A stretch of DNA of 64,000 nt from Aptenodytes patagonicus (taxonomy: Eukaryota > Chordata > Aves > Sphenisciformes > Spheniscidae): positions 6,884,501 to 6,948,500 of the forward strand of contig NC_134960.1 of NCBI RefSeq assembly GCF_965638725.1, read 5' to 3'. A program made the position numbers and the translations under genes. Below are positions 48,721-64,000 of this stretch, one piece after another (position 1 is the first letter of the stretch; the number at the start of each line of letters is the position of its first letter). The notes under the pieces were generated by a model, which saw only the letters and a list, made by a program, of their open reading frames with translations, was not told the DNA's origin and ran no database searches.

Positions 48721-51700
48721 TGACAAACCCCCTTGGCAGAGGTGGGGCCATGCATGCACCCCGCTGCAGGCCCCCACCCCGCTGTTGGGGCCACCCTCCT
48801 GCCCCAGAGAGGGGTTCAGCCCCAGGCCGCTCCCCAGGGCTGGCAGGGGCCACTGCACCATGCCAAGTTTCAGGACAATCCTGATGTGCCCTGGTGACTG
48901 CCACCCAAACCCCCAGGGACTTCTGTACTCTTTTCTCTTGCTTGGGGACACAAAGAACCTGGCTGGGACCTGCCTTGATGGCAGGGGACTCCATTTTACC
49001 TCAGTGGGACAAGTTTTACCTCACACCTGGTGGATCTTGCTGGCTTCGGGTCCTGAGGACCCACACAGAAACATGGCTGACTCCCTCACAACGGGCCCAC
49101 GAAGATGATTCAGCCTGGGGCAGCTCCCAGGTGGGAAAAGGCCTGTGAAGATGGCAAATTATTTTGTTTTAACTAAGAGTGTGATCCCTGGTGCAGAGAT
49201 GGGTCCTGCGGCCACACAGGATGACCCCCGAGCCCCACTCCAGCACCACGCAGAGGCAGGGTTGAGCCCAGCCAGCTGCAGGCTTGCCTTCACCACCCTC
49301 CCCAGCAGGGAAACATGTTGGGGTCCAGTCTGCAGACTCTTCCCTGTCCCCAGCTGGGCTGGGGGACACATGGGGATCCCAGCTTTCCTCCTCTCCCAGT
49401 ACCTCCAAGCCTGGGGCTCACAGCAACCATCTCACCATCAGATAACCACAGGGCTCAAGCAGAACCCCTCCTCCCCAGGAGCCCACTCCACCCAGCCATA
49501 CTACCTTGCTGGTGGGGAGGCTTTTTAAAGCTGTTTTCTAATTGACATCCTGGCAGGCACCTGGGAGCAGTAATTAGGCACTTTGTTAGTCCTCCCCTGG
49601 ACTGCACCTCTTCCAGAACAGAGGGTGAGGGTAGGCTTGAAGCAAAACAGTTGTCCCAGGGATGCTCAAGTCAGCAAGATGTTAGCAGATCATCAGACAC
49701 AGGGATGATGCTCTCTGCTCTATCTCTGGATAACCTCACACTGCAGAACAAGCTCATGACAGTTCACGGCAGCTCTGGAGTGGGAAGTTACAACCATCAC
49801 CTGACAGTGCTGGGAAGCACAGGGGAGGAAGGTCCTGCCTGGGGCGAGCTGGAGGGCTCTGCCTTAGCTGCACCCAGCTGCAGCCCCATCGGTGGGTAGG
49901 TGACAGGGACACCAGCTGTGAAATGTGGGCAGAAAGAGATGGGCTTTTCCAAAATGTCTGCACAGAGGTGGCTGTTGAATCTGCACTTGCAATGCAAAGG
50001 TGCCAGGCAGAGGAGTGCCCCTCATGCCTCCACAAACCGGAGGGGAGTGGGCTTCTCCAAAGGGGGCAGTTAGAGAGATACCAGCAAGATAAGGTCTTGG
50101 GGCCAAGAGATGAGAGCATGGCTGACTGTGCTGGAGATGACTAAGAGTCATAGGAACATGGAGAGAGAGCTCTTGGTTTTGGCCAGAAGGATGGCTGGAG
50201 AGCACGAGGGAGTCCAGAGAGAAGGAAAGGCAGTTTTTGGCCAGAGAAGATTTCCTCTCAGCAGTTTTTCCTGGCAGGATGTGGGGAAGAAGAACACAAA
50301 GTAGAGGCAGCATGGTGCGCTGGGGGGCTCCTGCCCAGAGCTGGGGGGCTGTCAAGTGGCTGGGCCACAGGAGACGTCTGCCTGATTATTCTTTCCTCCT
50401 TTTGAGCCAAAGGGGCTTTTTAAAGGATGTTTGTTTCCCTCCTTCTTCTTTTTAAGTTTGTTTTTTTTTTTTTCCAGGAACACATGCCAGCTCAGAGAGA
50501 ACTGACTCACCAGTGTGAACAAGTATTAAACCAGACAGGTTTAATACAGAGAAGGGAAACAATCTCTCAGCCTCCCTTCTTCTCTTTGAGGAGGCCCCTT
50601 GCAGAGTGTCTCTGATGTCAGTGGTCCACAGGTGACAAGTCACAGCCTGTACACACGGGTCCCCAAGCTGGGCTGGGCACACCTGGGGATGCTCAGTGCG
50701 ACAAGCTGTCTGCTGGGGTTTCTCCCTCATTGGTGGCCACCTCTTCCTGCCTGCAGGCTGCACGCCAAATCCTGTGGTTGCAAGCAGCAGCTCAGCCACA
50801 GGAGTGCTGCTGGGTCTCATGTGCCCAAGCGGGTCTGAGCAAGGGGCAGGGATGCTCTCAGAGGACCTGCAGCCTTACTTTGAGTCACATCACCCAGGGA
50901 TGTCTGTGGAGGCCCCGATGGCCAGGAAGGCGTGCTGGGAGATGGCACGAGACTTGCTCAGTGCCTTGCTGGCCGCAGGCTGGCTGTGGAGGGGAGAGTG
51001 GAGGCTGCTGTGAGCCCTGGCTGGGAGCACTGGGAGCTCAGGCTTGTTTCCCAGGCTGGGAGTGGGGCTGGGCCATTCCAGTCCTACAGGACCCCTGCAC
51101 TGAGTACAGCTGGCCAAGGTGTCATGCCTGCCTGTACTGTCCTGCAGCAGTCTGGGGACACGAGTGAGCTGTTGGTACCCAAACAGCTAAAAACCCTGGT
51201 TGCAGCAGGCCAGGGTTTGTCTCCACAGTCTGAGTTTCTCTGCTTCCCTGAGCTCTTCCACAAGGTGCCTGTCTCATCACTGGAGAGGAGACTTGTTTCG
51301 GGGTGGGGAAAATGCCCTGCTGGGAGGCTGGTAGTCCCTGTGTCTGCCTACTCATTCCCAGCCCCATGACCCCTCCTCAGTGCATCCCGACATGCAAAAG
51401 GCCTGCCAGGCAGGGATTGGGCAGTGGGAGCCGGCTGGGTTCAGGGCTGAGGTCTACCAATTCCCCCTCCCTGCTTCCCCCCAAGCCTTTGCTGCAGCCT
51501 CTCTGGAGATGAGGTGATTTTTTTTCCCCTGCTGATTCAGCTCCTGGAGAAAAAAGCCCTGTCTGCCTGTCATGGCTGATCCGTGCCAGGTGACTCAGAG
51601 TATATCTGGGGAGAATCAGCCTGAGCTGGTCAGGGAGCCTGCAAACCTTCTCTCTGGCAAACTGAGCAAAGACTGGAACCCAGGACAGGCCGTGCTGGAA

Positions 51701-52850
51701 AGGGGAGCCTTGCTGGGACTTGGACTTGTCTCCTGCTGCAGCTGATGCCTTGGGCTTTTGGGTACACAAAGGGTTTCCAGGAGCTGAGGGAGGCACGACT
51801 GCTGCCAGCAGGGACTTGCACCTGGGCTGCATCATGCAGCCTGAAAACAGGGTCAACATCAGTATATTTGAACCTCAGTTCAAAATCCCCTCTTCACAGC
51901 AACCCTGGGCTTTCCAAGCATGTGGCTCGGAGCTGCCTGCAAACAGATCTGCTCAGCAGCCTGGGGCCATTTTCGAGAGGAGCAGTTTCAGTGGAGCCAG
52001 AGAGAGGAGAAAACTTTGGGCTGGACTCAGGAGGTGCCTGTGTCCCATGGGGATGGGGGACCCCAGCACTGCTGGAGGGGTGACTGGGAGAAGGTGAGAG
52101 GAGCAGGAGGAAAGCAGGGGCACATGTGGACCAGAGGGAGTGGTAGTGTAGGGAGCAAGTACTGTGGGGTTGTGTCTTTAAAAGGTATCAGTGAATTCCT
52201 CATCCCAGAGGGAGGGGAGGAGAACCCATCTCAGAGAAGAGCAGGACATGGGGAGCCCTGTGCAATGCAGTGTGGCTCCTCCTGGTGCCCTGCCCCATTG
52301 CTACCCCCAGTCTCTCCCACTGCCCTGAGCCATTAAACTACGTGGAAAAATCAACAGCACTGTGGTGTCCCCCATCTCCTTCAGCCCAGCACTGTTCAGT
52401 CTGGCAGTTCCCGCATCCCTACCCTGATCTGAGCAGAGACCCAGCAATGCCCCCAAGAAACACATCAAGCCCTTGTTGGGGGCTGCTGGCCCAAACGTCT
52501 GGCACTGGGGATACACATAGGAACTGTTCCCGGTGTCGTTCCCTCTACCCACCTCCTCCCAGTGCAACAGCACTCACAAGCTGGCCAGTTACCAGAGAAA
52601 TGGGGCAGATCCTGCCCTGTTCGCAGCCCCTTTTCCTTACCATGTATCTGGGCTCAGCTGTTGCCTTGCTGTGCTTGTCTCTGCCTGGCTCCCAGCTTGG
52701 CTTTCGTTAAGAGCTGGGGTCATGCACAGTGTATTAACATGCTTAGCCTTCACCCACGACATGGTTAAGCTGTATTCCCAGCCCCATCTGTGTGAGAAGG
52801 TGGCAGCAACCAAAACCAGGCAAACAGAGGAAGAGATGGAACTTTGCAAA
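48721..52850. other. Interval between CSF1R promoter and PDGFRB 3' end
   Basis: No coding exon, repeat family or RNA gene recognised on either strand; the many ORFs are short and overlap each other in several frames, as expected of GC-rich non-coding DNA. Perfect AP-1 sites TGACTCA occur at 50503-50509 and 51591-51597 and could belong to upstream CSF1R enhancers. Confidence 0.55.
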
Positions 52851-55800
52851 AAGAAAAACACCTTTATTTTTAAACTCTTTCTTTAAAAACGTATTTGTAA
52901 AAGTTTACAGCATAAAAATAATATCTCATGGCTATAAATGTGACATAGTACAAATCCTACAAATACATCTGTAAACCTAGGAAAATGTTAACTCTTTGGT
53001 ACCTTAGTCCAAACTCTGTTTTTTCCTTTGCCCTCAGGATGGTTTCTGACAGACAGCGTGGAGGCAGGTGCTGTTTCTGTTCAGAGATGCTGCAGAGTAA
53101 CAGCATGATGCCAGCAAGCCAGCACAGCAGGACGGGGAGATGGCAGAGGGCAAGCTTTGGGCAAGCTTTACAGTTATGGTGCAATCCATGAAGGAGGAAA
53201 GGACAGGAACAATGGGACGCTGCAGGCCTCCCAGCATGAGCTGGCTTCCCTGCCTCCTCCCACCTCTGCAAGAGTCATCTCTCCAAAGTGCCGCTGGAGC
53301 TAAATTGGAGCAGTTCCCCTGCCTTTGCCAAAGCTAACTGGATCCGTCTTGGCATATCCCAGAGACTTCAGCCCTCCGGGTGAAACATGGGAATTATGCT
53401 GGGAGCCCAGCAACCCATGTGCTGACCCATGAAATTTTTGAATGATACCTGGCCTGCCCTGGGCAAGTCCTGCAGACAACATGGTACCTCCACTGTTACA
53501 GTCAGCCTTGGCTGCTCAGCATCCAGGCTGGGCTGCAATCTGCTGCGGGAAGGACCTGTGCATGGCCCAGGAGCTGCCCGGCACCCAGTGGGGACCTGCA
53601 GCTGCCCTGGCTGCTCTCTGCCTGTGCAACCACCTGGGGCGAAGGCTGCCAAAAGGCTGCTGAGGGCTGCCAAAGAGCAACCTTCATGTTCTCCAAGTGG
53701 GAGCGCAGCCAGGCTGCGTCCAGGCTCCCGGGGGCTGGCTTGGCAGCCCACTGCTCTCCTGTCCATGTGGGACATCCTGTGGTTTGCACTGTGAACTGGC
53801 CACACCAACCCTGGGATCTGAGCTAAGCACCGAGCCCGGCCAGAGCCCTTCCTCGCGCCTGTGCATTGGAGCATGGGGTTTGCCTCCTTAGCACGTTAGC
53901 TGATATCTCATTTTAGAAAAAGCCCCCAGAAGGAGACATCTGTGAAATCCCCTTCTCCAGATCTTCCCCACAGCCAAAACCTAACCCACTGCCCAGTACC
54001 CTGCATTTGTGGTGCTGTCTCTCCCCCAGCCCAGAGCCCTGACTGGGAAGAAGGGGAAGAGCCATTTCTCACTTCTGGCTGATTTCCTCCTGGCTGCACA
54101 TCTGCATTGCACTTCTGCCTCCCGTCCCCGTGGGACTCTGCCACAGTCCCCTTGGCAGGTGAACAGAGACAATTTAGTTACAAGTAAAGTCCGCTGTGCT
54201 CTAGATTTCTTAACACGACACAAACAAACACTAAACGTGACACTCTCACTTAAAAAAATAATAACACGCTCAAACTGAGAAGGACAAAAGGATTAAAACC
54301 GGTGCACACATCAGTCTGAGAAGCATCTTAAATGTGGAAAGAGACACCAGAGTGTCGCATTAGTTTCTGGGATACACTTAGGTATGTATGAAATAGTGAC
54401 TGGCAGTAGGATTATGCATATACTGGTGCTGATAACGATGTAACAGCTGTAGAGTAAAATATAATCTACAAATAAAAGATATTGCACTAGAGATGGGCCC
54501 AAGCTGTGGCATGTGTCCCTTTTTGGGGGGCTCAGTTTGGGTCCACCTCTAAACACAAAAACACATCCAAACAAAAATACTAATCATCAAAACTAAAAAC
54601 CTGGAGGGACCGGTTCCCTTCAGAGTCTCACTGGAGAAATTATGGCTACAAAACTGATGGGCCCAGAACTGCCGACCATTTCTCCTGGCCCTCACCCGGC
54701 GGGCCACGCAGGGACTGGAATGTCGGCAGCAGAGAGAGAGGGAGCTGGGGGCTGGAGCTGGCTCCCCGAGCGGAGAGAGCTTGTCTGGGGGGCTGCTGTA
54801 AGCCTCAGCCCTGCCAAGCCCTCTCTTTGAGGAGAGCTGCAGGGATGCTTAGCAAAACGTGTTGGCTTTGCCCGGCTGCCAGCCTGTCCCTGGCTGAGAA
54901 GATCTGCTCGCTGCAGCGGGTGTGCATGCCCTGGCTGAATGGTGATGGGAACAGTTGAGTAAGAACAGGAAAGTACCACAAAGTGCAAGACTTGGCCCTT
55001 GCAATCACAGGGCCAAAGGCAGATATTTGGTCATATCTCTCTGGAGTGGAGAACGGTACCATTGTACAAAGAGTCTGGCGTACCTACTTTAAGAAGGAAG
55101 AGGGAGGTGGGGTTAGCACCCCGTCAGCAGCCAGAACAGGTTTTGATGCAAAGAATAATTGCAATAAATCTACAAATGGGACAAAATGCAATAGGCATCC
55201 AAGTGTAGCTAATGCCGAGCTAACAGGACAGGATACCTGAGTTCCCCCAGAAGGGAGAAGAAATAGATCTCCTCTTTCAGGACAGTGGAAACTATTTGAT
55301 AGTGGGAAATTAGTAATTTCATTAGTAATTTATCTGTACAAGATGGAGATTACTACGGGATTTGTGAAGTAAATAAGCAAATGGCCAAAGGGAGGGTGAG
55401 AAGGGGTTAATTGATGGGGAAATCTTTGGGCTGGACAGAGGTAGTAAAAGCAGCTCTCTAGGGTTGCTCTTGATGCTAGAAGTATTTAATATGTTTATTA
55501 GTCAGTCCAGCCCAAAAATAACAGCTTGTTAACAAAATGTGCTGATGACCCAATGTCTGGAACAGCGGGGAGTATCTTGGTTAGAAATGCTGGAAGAGTA
55601 GAAAGACGTAGGTGCTTAGATTGGTCAGAGGATGACTCCAAACTACCAGTATGTTGTGGCTGGGAAAAGGCCAACATTATCCAAAGCTACACCAGGCAAG
55701 TCAAATCCAGTACAGACCAGAACTATTAATGCCCTATGCAAGGTCTAGATTTGACCTCACCTGGAGTACTGGGTACTTCTGGTCACCTTTGATAGAGAAG

Positions 55801-58081
55801 GACAAATTAAAAATGGAGCTGGTGCAGACAGGGACTATTAGGATGATCCGATGTGCCATCCTACGGGCTCAAGTTGCAGTGACACGGATCCTACCAAGCA
55901 CCTGACATGTTAGAAAAATAAAGTGGTCTGACCCCAAGGATCTCATGAGTTACTGCTTCTCTGCGGTTAGGATCATTTAATGAACTGTGGCCACAGAAGA
56001 TGGCTCCTTCATTACAAGCAGAAGGAACAGAGCATGGAAAAACAGTTGTCATTCACAGTGTTTCCTACGGATGGTGGGGAATCTGACCACATGGGCTGAA
56101 AATATACTCCACCGGCTGCCAATAAAAGTACTATTTCTTATGTTCACATTCTACCAAGGGCATCAGACCACAAAACATCTACTTCTCTTTTAGCTGCATA
56201 AATGGCAGCATTGCAACGATAGACCACTTAAAACAGAAGCTGTTTTGCTGGGGATTTTTGGCAGAAGTTTCATATTTTTAAAAAAAAATAAAAAAATTCT
56301 TAGTGGCTTTGAGGTGGAAGAAGCCCAGCAAGATGCTGATTGAATTTCTGAATTTGTAAACCTGCATGTGCATTTTTTGTAGGATGCACAGAGATGTGCA
56401 TGAGTAGGGCAACGAAGGGGTTAATGGGAATGGGGGGCATGCAGCGAACAGAGCTCTGTGCAAGGCAAAACTTCTCCTTTCAGAAAAAAACCCCTGCTAG
56501 TTTCTACGGTGTCAGAGCTGTAGTTCTGGGGGCCTAGCTTTCATCAGTGCAGAGGTGGGGTTCACCACTGATTTCAAAAGCCTGGTGTTCCTCCTGCTTT
56601 GAGTCTCCTCATTCAAGTGGCAGCTGAGAGCACCAGAAGTCCCAGTCCTGCCTGTGAGAAGCAAGAAAGGAGGTGAGAAGCAGGAGGAAGGTCTCTGCCC
56701 TTTTATTCTTCAAAACACTTTCCAAGAGAGAGGAATCCTCCCCGATTCCTCTTGCTCTGCTTGGTTCCCCATGACACTTCATCCACAGCCCTGACAGGCT
56801 GCACGTGGCTGTGCCTGACCCCTAGAAAGTGGCAGGGTGTGAGATACAGTTCAGCTGGGACCAAACAGCTTCCCAGCCTCTCTCCCTCTCCCTCTTTTGA
56901 GATGTCCGTGGGTTGGTGTTCTGGCATCCTTATTGCTCCCCATAGTCTTGCTATGACTCAGGAGGGACCGGTGAGACCTCCCATTCTGAGAAAGGGTGTT
57001 TGGGTGAACAGTCTATCAAAAGGGAGCCCTTGCTTCCCAAAGATAAGGCACAAAGATTTTGCAGCTGGCAGGGTTATATGATTTCCCAGCAGATGAGCTG
57101 GGCTTAGTGGCAGTAGATTAATGAATAGCCATATTGCTTCCTTATACTGGCCCTGGCTAGTGGATTAATATATTTGTTCCCTTTAAATCTTCAATGGAGA
57201 ATAATTAGCTTAGTGTCCACACAGACAACACGAACAACACTGGACTGCCCTCTTTGCTACTACAACAGAGTCATTATGAGAGCATTTTGAGTTCCTGGCA
57301 TGCCCTTGGGGCTCCTGGTGCCATGCTGGGCACAAAAGGGTTCGGGGTGCGACAGCCCCTCTAGGTGTGTGCAGAGCTGTGCCCCAGAACCATAGGTACC
57401 TGTAGTGCTTGTGACACTCTATCCACCATAGAAGAGTTATCAAGAAAGGAAAACGGTGATTCAGTATCTCTGAGACGCTGGCTGGTCTCTCCAGGACTTG
57501 GCTGTGCTTGGAGGAGAATCTACCCAATGTACTCTTGATCTCCAGCAGCTGAAGGTTGATGTTGCAGGTTCTCTACACCCCAGCAATGGGCTCCAAGCAA
57601 ATCATCTGTCCCGGTTGCATTTCACAGAACCATGGTGTGGTTGGTGCTGAGACCATCAGAGAAGTGCTGGTGCAGAGGAGATGAAACTCATTGCCATGGA
57701 GGGGGAAGAGGCTGGAGTATCATCTTAGCAATGCAGAAAGTGGCGTCTCTTGTGGACATCCAACCCACGTCTTCCACTTGAAAAGAAAATGTTGGTCTGT
57801 GAGATGTCTCCCTCCTGCAGTGGTTTGATCATTGAGGAGGATGTGGCAGTGATCTGGAAGGTTGCTGGCACTGAGCCACCTCTTTGTAAGGGGGAAGGGA
57901 ATGGCAATGGGGAAAAGTCTTTAATTCCCCACCCAACACTGGGAGATGGGAGGGAAGGAGGAATGCTGGGACAGGTGGGGATGTCCCAATGTACAAGCGC
58001 AAAGCATGGCTCTCTGTGACGTCTGGGTCAGCCCTTCAGCTGGTCTCACTGTGGGGAGATGCAGAGTCAGCCCAGCTCTGA
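52851..58081 (-). terminator. PDGFRB: Probable PDGFRB 3' UTR and distal poly(A) site
   Basis: Downstream of the PDGFRB stop. At the far end a minus-strand AATAAA (plus TTTATT at 52863-52868) is preceded by AT-rich sequence (52,870-52,985) and followed by GT-rich sequence (near 52,810-52,850), a convincing 3' end. This would make a 5.2-kb UTR, longer than the roughly 2 kb of human. A nearer AATAAA complement near 56,702 could give a short form. An old CR1 relic lies within. Confidence 0.5.
55040..55900 (+). repeat. Ancient CR1-like LINE relic
   Basis: Diverged match, by memory, to the reverse-transcriptase 3' part of old CR1 elements: a TATTTAATATGTTTATTAGT block, GTGCTGATGACCCAATGTCTGG, and near 55,757 CCTCACCTGGAGTACTGGGT with TTCTGGTCACC and a following GGACAAATT and ATTAGGATGAT. 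These correspond in order to the 'interval/loop', 'degenerate catalytic end' and 'Q-L-E-Y-C' blocks. The left limit is uncertain. No frame is open across it. Confidence 0.6.
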
Positions 58082-63527
<5,446 letters not shown>

Positions 63528-64000
63528 CTGTGGGGGCATGTAAAGAGGCTGTTCAGATCCAGAGGGGAGGAGGAGATGCAGGGGATGGGAACAATGATTT
63601 GTGGGACTGCAATTCCTGAATCCTCAGCCCCGGCACTGAAATGTCCCACACAGCAGGGAAAGAAGCCCTGCATCATGCATGCAGAGAAGTGCAAATGACA
63701 CTGGAGGCCTCCTTCCACCACCTAACAGCTCTGGTGTCCTCAGGGCTAGCTTTAAACAGCCCTGCCATCTTCCCCTGCGGGTCTCCAGGTATCCTTGCCC
63801 ACAGGCTGCAGCTTCTCATGCCCACCTTGCCTGGCAGAGCACAGGCTTGGCTCAGCACACGAGCTCAGCACTGGGGAGGGCAGGAAGGGGAGGCAGGGCC
63901 ATGCAGCTCCACAGGCACCCACAGGGCAGGACGGCAGGAGACCCAAGCCAGAGTGGGCAGGTGAAACCCTCCACCTTGGTGGTGTATGTTCCCAGGCTGG
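63528..64000 (-). other. PDGFRB: PDGFRB intron to window edge
   Basis: Intron sequence 5' of the kinase-insert exon. The next upstream PDGFRB exon (it would encode [10 protein letters not shown]-like sequence) is not found before the window ends. Confidence 0.8.

Overview
The window is vertebrate nuclear DNA, almost certainly from a bird. Two things point to birds: a CR1 LINE tail ending in ATTCTATG octamers (about 26,655-26,726) and a class II endogenous retrovirus with a lysine-tRNA primer site. Introns are compact, with canonical GT-AG splice sites. The species cannot be named from the sequence. Gene order is HMGXB3 (+), CSF1R (-), PDGFRB (-), the same synteny block as human 5q32.

Region by region: 1-3,480 holds no recognisable coding exon and may be 3' flank or 3' UTR of an upstream gene. 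3,480-4,200 is a CpG island, the HMGXB3 promoter. 4,773-22,708 holds 19 coding exons of HMGXB3 whose phases all close, giving a 1,316-residue protein. 22,709-26,473 is the tail-to-tail 3' UTR zone of HMGXB3 and CSF1R. 26,474-48,505 holds 21 coding exons of CSF1R on the minus strand (967 residues, complete from signal peptide to the NNYQFC end). 48,506-52,860 is the CSF1R upstream / PDGFRB downstream interval. 52,860-58,081 is probably PDGFRB 3' UTR, carrying an old CR1 relic. 58,082-63,527 holds the last eight coding exons of PDGFRB (kinase insert to C-terminus); the rest of that gene lies beyond the right edge.

The clearest mobile element is a complete two-LTR, non-coding retrovirus-like insertion at 44,412-46,994 in CSF1R intron 2, antisense to the gene. 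Its two 593-bp LTRs differ at one base and are flanked by a 5-bp target duplication, so it is young. Its interior has no gag, pol or env; instead it holds a roughly 49-bp tandem array and a 166-bp duplicated block. It lies between the CSF1R signal-peptide exon and a cluster of AP-1, PU.1-like, C/EBP-like and RUNX motifs (about 43,140-43,470) that is my candidate for the conserved intronic enhancer FIRE.

Functionally, CSF1R and PDGFRB are adjacent class III receptor tyrosine kinases from an ancient tandem duplication: five consecutive kinase exons have identical lengths in the two genes. CSF1R drives macrophage-lineage survival, and PDGFRB drives mesenchymal and mural cell growth. HMGXB3 is a poorly understood HMG-box protein with two copies of a zinc-ribbon-like module. 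I found no evidence for a new multi-gene system; the most unusual structure is the young non-autonomous retroelement inside the CSF1R regulatory intron.
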